The notes under the pieces are model-generated. The model made no database searches and had not been told where the DNA came from. It worked only from the letters and a program-made list of their open reading frames with translations. From positions 1-64,000 of the forward strand of contig NZ_JAKZGD010000006.1 of assembly GCF_022549495.1 (NCBI RefSeq): DNA of 64,000 nucleotides. The letters are read 5' to 3'. Positions within the stretch are counted from its first letter, which is position 1. Every line of letters begins with the position of its first letter. The translations under genes were made by a program, and so were the position numbers. Of this stretch, positions 1 through 8,261 are shown piece after piece. Source of the DNA: Acinetobacter sp. ANC 4805. GTDB lineage: Bacteria; Pseudomonadota; Gammaproteobacteria; Pseudomonadales; Moraxellaceae.

Positions 1-202
1 AACTAATCGTTTGAATTCCTTATCATTAAATCGTGTTAAATTTTCATATCTCATCTGATCAGTATAAAACATTTCTTACTTTCGCAAGAGATCTAATGAT
101 TAAATTTAATAAAATACTGTACATATAAAAAATGTTACAAATTAAATAACAATCATTGTATATTTATTGTATTAGGATACAATTTATAAAAAAGCAACAA
201 TC
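1..202. other. AT-rich left edge, no gene seen
   Basis: No coding sequence that I can support lies in this stretch. It is very AT-rich and looks like the upstream region of the first gene. Its right end holds the TTGTAT/ATACAA palindrome listed separately. I saw no riboswitch-like structure. Confidence 0.5.
156..182 (+). promoter_or_regulatory. Palindromic operator candidate upstream of the TenA-like gene
   Basis: The 16-mer TTGTATTAGGATACAA (167-182) is a perfect 6-bp-arm palindrome with spacer TAGG. A further direct copy of TTGTAT lies at 156-161. The element ends about 65 bases before the chosen start codon, where a promoter or operator would be expected. The binding protein is unknown; TetR-type repressors often use sites of this size, but that is inference. 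Confidence 0.35.
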
Positions 203-247
203 GTGGAATATGGTTGGAACAGGTCATACGAAATAGGATGCATCGAA

Positions 248-997
248 ATGACTATTATGAAGCAACAATACGGAACAAAACTAGAAATCACAACTCATTC
301 TGAATGGTCTCAACATTTTTGGGATCAACTTATCCCTGCAAAAGAGCGAGTGAGTAAACATCCTTTATTCTTGAACATGGCAGATGGCACGCTTAGTCTA
401 GAATGCTTTCGAGCAGCGCTATTAAATTTTTATCCATTAGTCGCTCATTTTCCATCTTATATGGCCGGTGCTTTAGCCAAAGCAACCACTTTTTCTTTAG
501 ACGGTGTAACGGAAACGAGAGATTGGCTGATTCAGAATATTAAGGTTGAGGAGCGTCATTTACATTGGTATCAAGATTGGGCTAAAGGTTTTGGTTTAAC
601 AACGGAGATGTTAAATGACGTACGTCCACCAGCAGCAATGAATGCTGTCAATCATTTTTTATGGGATGTTAATTTTCGTGGAACTCTTGCAGAAAGTATT
701 GCAGCAACAAATCTAGCGATAGAATGGGCGACAGGTGATTGGAGTATGCATGTCTATAAGGGTATCCAAAGCTATACACAGCATCCTGAAGTTACTATTA
801 ATAAACGATCTTTAGCATGGTTAAGAGCTCATGCACATTATGATGATTTACATCCTTATGAAGCAATGGAATTAATCAAAAGATTATGTGATAAAGATCC
901 TATTTTGCAAAGAAAAGCATTTTTAGCAGCGAAAGAGGGTTTGGCATATTATGAACTAGCTTTAGATGAATGCTATAAGTTACAACATAAGAACTAA
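248..997 (+). CDS. TenA/PqqC-like heme-oxygenase-fold protein
   Basis: The protein is about 249 residues and all helical, resembling the TenA/THI-4/PqqC superfamily, whose members hydrolyse thiamine breakdown products or act as iron- or di-iron-dependent oxidases. Near residue 200 it has an H-x3-D-x2-H pattern (HAHYDDLH), and near residue 105 VEERHLHW; both resemble the metal-ligand helices of heme-oxygenase-like di-iron oxidases. No thiamine genes or thiamine riboswitch lie nearby, which argues against a classical TenA role. A GTG start at 203 would add 15 residues, but the ATG at 248 has AGGA eight bases upstream, so I prefer it. The gene stands alone, with a strong terminator after it. The substrate is unknown. 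Confidence 0.7.
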   Translation: MTIMKQQYGTKLEITTHSEWSQHFWDQLIPAKERVSKHPLFLNMADGTLSLECFRAALLNFYPLVAHFPSYMAGALAKATTFSLDGVTETRDWLIQNIKVEERHLHWYQDWAKGFGLTTEMLNDVRPPAAMNAVNHFLWDVNFRGTLAESIAATNLAIEWATGDWSMHVYKGIQSYTQHPEVTINKRSLAWLRAHAHYDDLHPYEAMELIKRLCDKDPILQRKAFLAAKEGLAYYELALDECYKLQHKN

Positions 998-1374
998 AAC
1001 ATCAGATAAAACTGCTACTTAGTTGGGGGTGCTAAGTAGCAGTTTTTTTATATAAATATCTATACCTGCAACAAAATTTTCAATAAATAATCTGTATTAG
1101 TCCAGATAGGTTGTATACTAACGATCAAATCATCAAACACAAAGTAGGCTTATTTATACAAATATCCTTGCGGTTGATCAACAAAAACAAAGTGCTTAGT
1201 AATCAATATCTTACAAATACATAATTACGTATAATGTATATTATGTTAAATAAAATATTATGTAAGCTGTCTACTCACATGTTGCTTGCAATGACTACCT
1301 ATAAATTCCAATCCTCTCATTTTTCAACTAGCTCAGGTTATAATGATGTCCTCCCAAAATATGGTTAAGCTATT
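998..1374. other. Intergenic region, terminator and candidate promoter
   Basis: After the terminator at 1009-1049 the stretch is AT-rich with no supportable gene. A TATAAT hexamer at 1339-1344 lies 30 bases before the VF530-type gene and is the likely -10 element; I see no good -35 match. Confidence 0.5.
1009..1049 (+). terminator. Strong intrinsic terminator
   Basis: A perfect 14-bp stem (1009-1022 paired with 1032-1045) encloses a 9-base loop and runs into a T-tract. It closes the TenA-like transcription unit. Confidence 0.9.
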
Positions 1375-1611
1375 ATGAATGCCTCTAATGACCTTTTACA
1401 CGGCAAAAAACTTGCTGACATTTTGGATGAATTATTGGATTACTACGGTGGCTTTGAAGGCTTAAGTCGTAAAATTGAAATTAGATGTTTTTGCATAGAT
1501 CCAAGTGTTAAATCATCATTGCGATTCTTGCGTACCACACCATGGGCACGTGAAAAAGTAGAAAACTTATATTTGTATGTCTTACGCCAAAAAGCCAAAC
1601 AGAAACCCTAG
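1375..1611 (+). CDS. VF530-type small DNA-binding protein (DUF2132)
   Basis: This 78-residue protein carries the DUF2132/VF530 pattern: an N-terminal helix (LADILDELLDYYGGFEGLS), a central IRCFCIDPSVKSSLRFLR and the ending TPWARxKVExLY. The family is named after Vibrio fischeri VF530, is described as DNA-binding, and is usually 70-85 residues, so this copy is full length. A TATAAT box lies about 30 bases upstream. The gene is monocistronic, pointing toward the convergent hydrolase operon. Its cellular role is not established. Confidence 0.85.
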   Translation: MNASNDLLHGKKLADILDELLDYYGGFEGLSRKIEIRCFCIDPSVKSSLRFLRTTPWAREKVENLYLYVLRQKAKQKP

Positions 1612-1740
1612 CCTCAGCATTTTAAAAAGACATAAAAGTTAACTTTTTCCAGATTTCCAAACGATTAACTCTATGTCCTCTGTATCTTCTAGCTGGTATA
1701 GATAAGCATTAAGCATTGTGAAGTATTTAACTTCATTTCT

Positions 1741-1769
1741 AAAAACAGACCATTTTGAAGTGGCCTGTT
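1741..1769 (-). terminator. Intrinsic terminator of the hydrolase operon
   Basis: On the minus strand AACAGGCCA (1769-1761) pairs with TGGTCTGTT (1752-1744), with one mismatch, and is followed by T residues. It lies just past the stop of the hydrolase gene at 1776. Confidence 0.75.
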
Positions 1770-1775
1770 GGATTA

Positions 1776-2699
1776 TTAAAGTTTGATTGTAAAGAATGGA
1801 ACCAATTGAGCTACAGCTTCATCAACAAAGTTTAGCTTGTCATAGAGAGACATATGGTTGGCCCCAACAACGACATAAAGTTGTTTATCTGTACTCGCTG
1901 CCCGATTAATCAAGTCTTCACTCATCCATTTACTTCCAGCGTTACTACCTGCAATCGCAAGTAAAGGCTGAGTAAAAAATGCTTCTGCTTTGTTATAGGC
2001 ATCATAAGTAATGATTTGGGTTAAACTGCGTGCAGTTGCAAAACCAGGTGCATTTGGATGCTCAGCACGTGGAGTATGGTAGTACTCCCATGCTTCACGT
2101 AATTCTTCATTCGGAGCATCTTCTTCTCTTAATGGTGCAAGTGGCATAGTTGCGACTTCTGAACCACTAGCATCGGCTGTACGTGAATCTGTACCTGCCT
2201 GAATGTACGGAAGTGCATCTGCATCTTTGACATTGTTTTCCCAACCATTACGGAACATTTGACCAATGTTCACCGCACTGACCATACCCACCGCTTTGAT
2301 ACGATGATCATTGATGGCCGCATTTGCAGTATAACCTGCACCTGCACAAATCCCCATCGCACCGATACGACTATTATCGACATAAGGCAAGGTTGTTAAA
2401 TAATCAATTACAGCACTCACATCTTCTGTGCGTACATACGGGTTTTCTAACTGACGCGGCATGCCTGTACTAGCACCTTGGTAAGATGCATCATACGCAA
2501 TCGTTACAAAGCCATGCTCAGCCAACTTCCGTGCATATAAACCAGCGGTTTGCTCTTTAACACCGCCGCCTGGATGGCTCACCACCACTGCAGGATAGGT
2601 TTTGCTTTCATCAAAACCTTCAGGGAAATTAATTACTGCTGCAAGTGTAATACCTTGACCATTATGATTTTGGATACTGATTTCTTTTAACATTTTCAT
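1776..2699 (-). CDS. Alpha/beta hydrolase, dienelactone-hydrolase-like (copy 1)
   Basis: The 307-residue protein has an alpha/beta hydrolase fold. The oxyanion region is SHPGGGVKEQT and the nucleophile elbow GICAGAGY puts a cysteine where serine is usual, as in dienelactone hydrolases. The catalytic histidine is probably in GANHMSLYD near the C-terminus. Compared with its neighbour copy 2, the strand carrying the acid reads AGSNAGS instead of IGDKPG, so the usual aspartate seems lost. It is the second gene of a two-gene operon, 26 bases after copy 2. A second in-frame ATG at 2693 has better spacing from the GAGG ribosome site and may be the real start. The substrate is unknown. Confidence 0.8.
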   Translation of the reverse strand: MKMLKEISIQNHNGQGITLAAVINFPEGFDESKTYPAVVVSHPGGGVKEQTAGLYARKLAEHGFVTIAYDASYQGASTGMPRQLENPYVRTEDVSAVIDYLTTLPYVDNSRIGAMGICAGAGYTANAAINDHRIKAVGMVSAVNIGQMFRNGWENNVKDADALPYIQAGTDSRTADASGSEVATMPLAPLREEDAPNEELREAWEYYHTPRAEHPNAPGFATARSLTQIITYDAYNKAEAFFTQPLLAIAGSNAGSKWMSEDLINRAASTDKQLYVVVGANHMSLYDKLNFVDEAVAQLVPFFTIKL

Positions 2700-2725
2700 A
2701 TTCCTCTATTGAACTTTTTTGCGTT

Positions 2726-3658
2726 TCAAGCTGAAAGCTGCTCTTCAAAAAATGGGATTGCTTTTTCCAGTGCTTTAGCAACAGGCTCAGGTTGATCATA
2801 CAACTCGTAATGGGATGTATTCTCTAAAACAAACAGCTCTTTTTGTTCCGATGCCGCACGACGTACAATCTCATGACCATCTCGATAAGCACCAAATAAG
2901 CCCGGTTTGTCACCAATCACCACTAAGATTGGTTGAGTTAATAAAATTTCAGCTAAGTGGAATGCATCCCAGCCTAAAGCGACACTCATTCGCGAGAATA
3001 AGGCACTAGTTGCACCATTCGGCTTCTGACCGCGAGCAGTCTTGTAGTATTCCATCGCTTCTAATGGATCAATATCAGTAATTCCGGCTTTTTTACCTTC
3101 CTCTACGGAAGGAGGTAATAAATTATTGACTAACAATTCTGTACCACGAGCTTCGGCAGTCCGTTGCTGTGCAATTGCTTCAAGCCCTTTAAGTAATGCC
3201 CCACCCGTTCCACCGTAACCTTCACGCATCATACGACCGAAATTAACCCCCGTAATAGAAGTCACAGCCTTAATACGGCGCTCAGTCATTGCTGCATTTA
3301 AAACATAGGCACCACCACCACAAACACCTAATGCACCAATCCGATTTTCATCTACAAAATCCTGAGTGACCAAATAATCTACGGCATAACGAATATCTTC
3401 GACACGATGATATGGATTTTCAATAAAACGTGGTTCACCACCACTTTCACCCTGAAATGATGCATCAATGACCAGTACAACAAAGCCTGCATCTGCTAAA
3501 GCTTGACCATAAATGTTGCCAGAAGTCTGTTCTTTACAGCTACCAATAGGATGAACACTGACAATGGCTGGATACTTTTTACTTTTATCAAAATCATTTG
3601 GGAATAAGATATTTGCCGTTGATTCCCATGCTAGGTTTTTATATTTTACAGTTTGCAT
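2726..3658 (-). CDS. Alpha/beta hydrolase, dienelactone-hydrolase-like (copy 2)
   Basis: This 310-residue paralogue of the downstream gene has the hydrolase block VHPIGSCKEQT, nucleophile elbow GVCGGGAY with cysteine, acid-strand motif IGDKPGL and C-terminal histidine in ENTSHYELYD, so a complete Cys-Asp-His triad can be proposed. It heads the operon. The ribosome site GAGG is eight bases before ATG. Its promoter carries two TTGCCTA boxes 21 bp apart, shared with the adjacent AraC gene, so it is probably activated by one or both AraC proteins. A role in ester or lactone breakdown is inference. Confidence 0.82.
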   Translation of the reverse strand: MQTVKYKNLAWESTANILFPNDFDKSKKYPAIVSVHPIGSCKEQTSGNIYGQALADAGFVVLVIDASFQGESGGEPRFIENPYHRVEDIRYAVDYLVTQDFVDENRIGALGVCGGGAYVLNAAMTERRIKAVTSITGVNFGRMMREGYGGTGGALLKGLEAIAQQRTAEARGTELLVNNLLPPSVEEGKKAGITDIDPLEAMEYYKTARGQKPNGATSALFSRMSVALGWDAFHLAEILLTQPILVVIGDKPGLFGAYRDGHEIVRRAASEQKELFVLENTSHYELYDQPEPVAKALEKAIPFFEEQLSA

Positions 3659-3736
3659 ATTGAGTACCTCACTCGTTAATTATGCGTAATAACAATTCGT
3701 TTTAGATTGAATTTCTTTCTATGTATTCAGTATAGG

Positions 3737-3783
3737 ATTATAAAACGTGAGTGAATTGCCTAATTCAACGGATAATTTGCCTA
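3737..3783 (-). promoter_or_regulatory. Hydrolase-operon promoter with paired TTGCCTA boxes
   Basis: TTGCCTA occurs at 3756-3762 and 3777-3783, exactly 21 bp apart (two helical turns), in the same orientation. On the minus strand a TATAAT -10 element lies at 3742-3737, so the nearer box overlaps the -35 position, as in class II AraC activation. The same paired element lies upstream of the AraC gene at 4789. Confidence 0.65.
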
Positions 3784-3895
3784 TTCTGGCATTTATGATT
3801 TATTTTAAAATTAATTATAATTTTCAATACCTTAAAAACAAACTCAATTTCTAATATCGAAATTGGATTGTAAACAGAACAATTCATTCTATTAA

Positions 3896-4789
3896 TTAAG
3901 CTAAGAGTAAATTTTGGATATCTTTTTGTGGAGAAGACCCAAATAGACGTGAATATTCACGACTAAATTGTGATGCGCTCTCATAACCAACTAATCCTGC
4001 TGCATGACCAACATCAATATGCTGATTTAACATCAGGTGTCTAGCTTCCTGTAAGCGAAGCTGCTTTTGATATTGTAACGGACTCATTCCAGTAATTTTT
4101 CGAAAATGCTGTCTGAAAGTTGATGGACTCATAAATACTTGTTCTGCAAGATCATCCATCTGAATCTGTTGAACAAAATTATGCTTTAACCATGATACCG
4201 CTTTCTCAATTTTACTACTCACAGAACCAACTTTAATCAGTTGACGTAAATAAATACCATTTGCCCCCGTTAATAAACGAATTGTGATCTCTTGCTGTAT
4301 GATGGGTGATAATTGCGATAATAAAATAGGTTCATTGAGTAAATTCACCAAACGATTTACCGATTCAATAAGTTCATAATCAATAGATTGAACACCAAAA
4401 GAAGGGGGTGTTTTCTCTTGAAAATCTATTTGCCCCATCTGCAAAACCATTTTTCTAATCATCGAGATATCTAATAAAAGCATCAATCCTAGAAAAGGTT
4501 TATGCTCTGATGTCCGACGTGTATGGCTAATAACAGGAATATCTATTGTTGTTAGCATAGTTTGACCAGGACTATAAGTAAAAATTTCCTCTCCAATAAT
4601 CACTTGTTTTTCACCTTGTAAAACAATGCCTAAACCTAAATTGTAAATACAATGTGTTGCACTTGGTTCAGAACGTCGATGCAAGGATAATGCAGAAATT
4701 GCCGTACGATGATCACCATCTATTTGAATCAGGCGATCTACAGTCTTTGCCAATGAAGTGATGACATCACTGGTATTTCTATCATACAT
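3896..4789 (-). CDS. AraC-family regulator with AraC_N domain (copy 1)
   Basis: The protein has about 297 residues from the preferred start. The N-terminal half is a cupin-like AraC_N effector domain (HCIYNLGLGIVLQGEKQVIIG). The C-terminal third holds two helix-turn-helix units, including MDDLAEQVFMSPSTFRQHFRK and VGYESASQFSREYSRLFG. ATG at 4789 has AAGGAG seven bases upstream; the in-frame start at 4810 lacks this. It closely resembles the next gene, so a tandem duplication is likely. Paired TTGCCTA boxes upstream match those of the hydrolase operon, pointing to auto- and cross-regulation. The effector is unknown. Confidence 0.87.
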   Translation of the reverse strand: MYDRNTSDVITSLAKTVDRLIQIDGDHRTAISALSLHRRSEPSATHCIYNLGLGIVLQGEKQVIIGEEIFTYSPGQTMLTTIDIPVISHTRRTSEHKPFLGLMLLLDISMIRKMVLQMGQIDFQEKTPPSFGVQSIDYELIESVNRLVNLLNEPILLSQLSPIIQQEITIRLLTGANGIYLRQLIKVGSVSSKIEKAVSWLKHNFVQQIQMDDLAEQVFMSPSTFRQHFRKITGMSPLQYQKQLRLQEARHLMLNQHIDVGHAAGLVGYESASQFSREYSRLFGSSPQKDIQNLLLA

Positions 4790-4917
4790 TTTTATCTCCT
4801 TATATCTCATCGACTCAAACTATGGCTGAATAAAACACCCTCTATTTGTTTAACTAAAAACCAACCTTTTGTACTAATTCAACCCAGTTTAGATTCATAA
4901 TTTGAGCACGATTAAGT

Positions 4918-4972
4918 AGTATAAAAAATGAGAAAACTTAGAAATTGCCTAAAATGACGAGTTATTTGCCTA
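4918..4972 (-). promoter_or_regulatory. AraC copy 1 promoter with paired TTGCCTA boxes
   Basis: TTGCCTA is present at 4945-4951 and 4966-4972, again exactly 21 bp apart, with flanks resembling the hydrolase promoter element. A possible minus-strand -10 (TATACT) lies at 4923-4918. The element sits in the gap between the two AraC genes. Confidence 0.6.
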
Positions 4973-4997
4973 TTATATTGAATTCATCAAAATTCCA

Positions 4998-5912
4998 TTA
5001 TGAATTTTGTTTCAAATGCTGAACATCACGTTGAGGTGATGCACCAAACAAACGGCTATATTCTCTACTAAATTGAGAAGCGCTTTCATATCCTACTAAG
5101 CTCGCAGCACGTCCAGCATCTACATTTTGATTTAACATCAAATGTCTGGCTTCTTGTAAACGCAATTGCTTTTGATATTGTAATGGACTCATTCCTGTAA
5201 TTTCTCGGAAATGTTGCCTGAATGTCGATGGGCTCATAAACGCTTTATCTGCCAAATCATCCATTCGAATGGATTGAGTATAGTTATTTTTCAACCAGTT
5301 CACGACTTGGTGAATTTTTTGATTTACTGATCCAGTTTTGACGAGTTGACGTAGATAAATACCTTGTGAGCTGTTTAATACTCTAACAATAATCTCTTGT
5401 TGAATTAAATGTGCTAGATGAGGAATCAGAGCAGGCTCATCTAATGTTTTGACTAATCTTAATACTGCATCTGTAAGAGGTGCATCGACCCAGTCAACTG
5501 AAAATGAATCATGAATATCTTCTACAGATGCAGATACTTTATCAACTGGCATATTTACAACTATTTCATTCACCATTTGAATATCAAACAAAATTAAAAC
5601 AGCTAAAAATGGCTTATCTGAAGAAGCCTGCACGATATGTGAAGTAGCTGGTAAATCTATCGTCGTTAACATACTTTGACCTTCAAAGCATTGATAGACT
5701 TTATTACCAATAACGATTTCTTTTTGCCCTTGTAAAATAATACCTAGGCCTAAATTATAGATACAATGTGTACTTTCAGTGGGACTCATTCTGCTATGGA
5801 AAGAAAGCTCAGAGATACTACATACATGATCTCCCTCTATCTCCGCAAAATGTGAAACAACCTGAATGAGTCGCTCCGTATTTTTATTTCTTTTAGCAGT
5901 GATGAGTGGCAT
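4998..5912 (-). CDS. AraC-family regulator with AraC_N domain (copy 2)
   Basis: This 304-residue paralogue of the preceding regulator has the same order: AraC_N domain (HCIYNLGLGIILQGQKEIVIG) then two AraC helix-turn-helix units (MDDLADKAFMSPSTFRQHFRE, VGYESASQFSREYSRLFG). The DNA-recognition halves of the two proteins are nearly identical by eye and the effector halves differ more, so they may read the same TTGCCTA boxes in response to different signals. I find no TTGCCTA pair upstream of this copy, so its own control is probably different. Confidence 0.87.
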   Translation of the reverse strand: MPLITAKRNKNTERLIQVVSHFAEIEGDHVCSISELSFHSRMSPTESTHCIYNLGLGIILQGQKEIVIGNKVYQCFEGQSMLTTIDLPATSHIVQASSDKPFLAVLILFDIQMVNEIVVNMPVDKVSASVEDIHDSFSVDWVDAPLTDAVLRLVKTLDEPALIPHLAHLIQQEIIVRVLNSSQGIYLRQLVKTGSVNQKIHQVVNWLKNNYTQSIRMDDLADKAFMSPSTFRQHFREITGMSPLQYQKQLRLQEARHLMLNQNVDAGRAASLVGYESASQFSREYSRLFGASPQRDVQHLKQNS

Positions 5913-6266
5913 AAATATTTAAAATCCAATCAGTGACTTAAATTTTGTGAATACATCCTTTCATTTTTGAATGAACTATTCCAGTACTAGGATAAACGCT
6001 TATCACTAGCCATTCATACAGCAAATAGATTTTTAGTAGAAAATAAAAAATAAATACAAAAAAATCAAATTCTTAGTTGTTTTATTGTACGAACATTATT
6101 TTTGGGGTTTCATATCATCACCTTTCAAGAGCTATTGATGCTCATTATGTTGATAAAAATTCTTAGCTCTACCACTTTTCCAACCTATCTTTTACAGTTT
6201 TTTGGAATGCAATATACCTAAGGCTAAGTGTTATGATTAAACCTTGTTTTATGATGTAATTCTCAT
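5913..6266. other. Divergent intergenic region
   Basis: This gap must hold promoters for the AraC copy 2 gene (minus) and the gene at 6267 (plus). The only structure I see is a small palindrome, TTCATTTTTGAATGAA at 5960-5975. No small gene can be supported. Confidence 0.4.
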
Positions 6267-6965
6267 ATGGAAAATATATTCTCTAAAAATACACAAATTA
6301 AAGTAGTTTCTACTTTTTCTGAACTTGTGAATTTCAATTTTCAAGGAACAGTAAATGCTATGTGTTGGCATAGAGATTTGGTTGGTGATTTTGAAGAAAT
6401 CGTGACTAAACTTGAGTTAAAAGAAAATATTACAGAAGTTTCTATTGATGATCTATTGGCATTACAACTTTCAGAAAACGGTCATCTTGCACGGGAAATT
6501 ATCTTAAAGGATATACAACTATTAAGTAATTTCGGAGCTTCACCTTCGCTTAACTTACTTAAAAATTACGAGCGTGATGACGAACTAGACTTCATTTCAA
6601 CGGATGTATATTCATATCATATTGATCGCTCACCCATTGAAACAGATACTTTTTTATGTACTTATCATGGTGTTGCAAGTGATATCGCACCCAATGATCA
6701 GGTTGAGCAAAAGATTTTAATCCCAGAAATTAGGGAAAAACTCAAAAAATTATATGATGGTCAAGATACTGAATTTGAAACGTTTTTAGAAGAATATTTC
6801 TTTGATCTACATTATCAGCCTAAACCCGATATAGAACCTATAAATTTAGGCTTAGGGCATCTTTGGCGATTGGCAGTAGATCACCCAACACAACAAGTTT
6901 TGCCCTGTGTGCATAGAGCACCTACTGAAAATGATGGTGAGTATAGACTTTTATTAATTTGTTAG
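6267..6965 (+). CDS. Uncharacterised protein, possibly DUF1826-like
   Basis: I do not recognise this 232-residue protein with certainty. The order of features resembles DUF1826: an early MCWHRDL segment, then YHIDRSPIETDTFLCTYHG, then a C-terminal VHRAPTENDGEYRLLLIC. HID and the late H, with an arginine twelve residues after it, could form the HxD...H...R set of a double-stranded beta-helix Fe(II) dioxygenase; this is inference from spacing only. No signal peptide or membrane segment is visible. It stands alone, tail-to-tail with the gene at 6970, four bases between their ends. Confidence 0.6.
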   Translation: MENIFSKNTQIKVVSTFSELVNFNFQGTVNAMCWHRDLVGDFEEIVTKLELKENITEVSIDDLLALQLSENGHLAREIILKDIQLLSNFGASPSLNLLKNYERDDELDFISTDVYSYHIDRSPIETDTFLCTYHGVASDIAPNDQVEQKILIPEIREKLKKLYDGQDTEFETFLEEYFFDLHYQPKPDIEPINLGLGHLWRLAVDHPTQQVLPCVHRAPTENDGEYRLLLIC

Positions 6966-6969
6966 ATGT

Positions 6970-8130
6970 TTATTCATCTTCATGTATTTTGGGTTGCCAC
7001 TGCCCTTGTTTGAGCAATTGATAAATACCATTCATGTGCGGAGCAAATGCTTGTTCAAATTTTATCATATTTGCAATCATCCATTCGATCATGCTTGGCC
7101 ATTCAGCTTTGTCATAACCATCAAAAGGTTTTGCGTATTGAATGCGACATGATTTTTTTCCAGGTAAAGGTAACCACTCAAGTGACTGTCCAAATATTTT
7201 CTCAATTTGATCTTGATGAGATTTTAGGTATCCAAAAGTAGCATTATTTGCATCAGGTTCTGAACGAGAAATACTAAGTTCGACTCGAGCCTCTTTCTTG
7301 CTAAAAATAAGGCTATAAGGTAAAGAACTAACACCTGAGCCTGCACTTAACCAATGATCATCAGATGGGCTAATATTATTATAGAGTTTACATGGACTTT
7401 TACGAAAAGCTTCTAATGCCTGTTCCCAGAATTCTCTCCTAAGTTTATGTCTCTGCTTTAGTTGAATATCAACAGTTTTTTCTTCAGCTTCTCTTGCAGC
7501 TATGCCGATCATAAATTCTTTAATTTCTGGAGGTGGAATAATTTGTTCAATATTAAGAAACAAATCTGAATTACTACTATAGGGTGTTACTTTAAAGCAT
7601 TGACATGATAAGTTAAATTGGCTTAGCCAAAGCATAGTATTCGTAACTTCTTTTCTATAGTTGGCTGCCACTAAAATAATTCTTTGACTTGTACTAGTAT
7701 TGATAAGTTTGGTCTGTAAGTCCTCGATTTCTAAGAACTCAGATAATCGGTCTGAAGCTTTGACGTGGTCATTCGGAAAATATTGGTCAAGATATTTCTG
7801 ATAAATTTCGATAATGTCATTTTTAGTAAGATTAGAACAATAACCTGCATATTTTAAAGCCTGCCATACAACATCACGCCCAGAATCATCAAGCTTATTT
7901 TCAATAATAACTAAATTACCTTCTTTGTCGATCGCCAAGAGATCTAAACGCTCTTTTGTATCATCAAAACCAGCAAATTCCTTTTGAATCATCAATAGTT
8001 CTTCTCCAAAAACAGCTGGGGTATTAACCAACCACTCTTGAAGATGATGGCGCTCAGAAAACCCAAGCTCAGAAAAAGTTTTAGTAAGTAGCGGAGAAAT
8101 TCTATTTTGTTGAGAGTCAATCTTGTACAT
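6970..8130 (-). CDS. DUF4268 protein with N-terminal PD-(D/E)XK nuclease-like domain
   Basis: The 386-residue protein begins with a nuclease-fold region in which ERLDLLAIDKEGNLVIIENK gives the D...ExK core of the PD-(D/E)XK superfamily (NucS/DUF91-like). The C-terminal half (from about residue 220) has the FWEQALEAF...LPYSLIFSKKEARVELSI pattern of DUF4268. Such proteins are often found near DNA modification or defence genes, but no methylase or defence partner is adjacent here. The gene is monocistronic. Whether it cuts DNA is unknown. Confidence 0.75.
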   Translation of the reverse strand: MYKIDSQQNRISPLLTKTFSELGFSERHHLQEWLVNTPAVFGEELLMIQKEFAGFDDTKERLDLLAIDKEGNLVIIENKLDDSGRDVVWQALKYAGYCSNLTKNDIIEIYQKYLDQYFPNDHVKASDRLSEFLEIEDLQTKLINTSTSQRIILVAANYRKEVTNTMLWLSQFNLSCQCFKVTPYSSNSDLFLNIEQIIPPPEIKEFMIGIAAREAEEKTVDIQLKQRHKLRREFWEQALEAFRKSPCKLYNNISPSDDHWLSAGSGVSSLPYSLIFSKKEARVELSISRSEPDANNATFGYLKSHQDQIEKIFGQSLEWLPLPGKKSCRIQYAKPFDGYDKAEWPSMIEWMIANMIKFEQAFAPHMNGIYQLLKQGQWQPKIHEDE

Positions 8131-8206
8131 TTATGGGATAAGCTCGAAATTCATACTGCTAGGGATGATCTTAGATTACCATATCTGTAATACATTTAAT
8201 CACAAT

Positions 8207-8236
8207 GAAAAAAAAGCCCATATTTAATGAGCTTTT
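8207..8236 (-). terminator. Intrinsic terminator of the TauE gene
   Basis: On the minus strand AAAAGCTCAT pairs with ATGGGCTTTT through one U-G wobble (8236-8227 with 8221-8212), followed by further T residues. It lies just after the stop at 8262. Confidence 0.7.
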
Positions 8237-8261
8237 ATCACAGGAATCAACCTATTATATT

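Noticed and set aside
1..247. TPP riboswitch upstream of the TenA-like gene
   Set aside because: No CUGAGA-type core or matching stems were seen.
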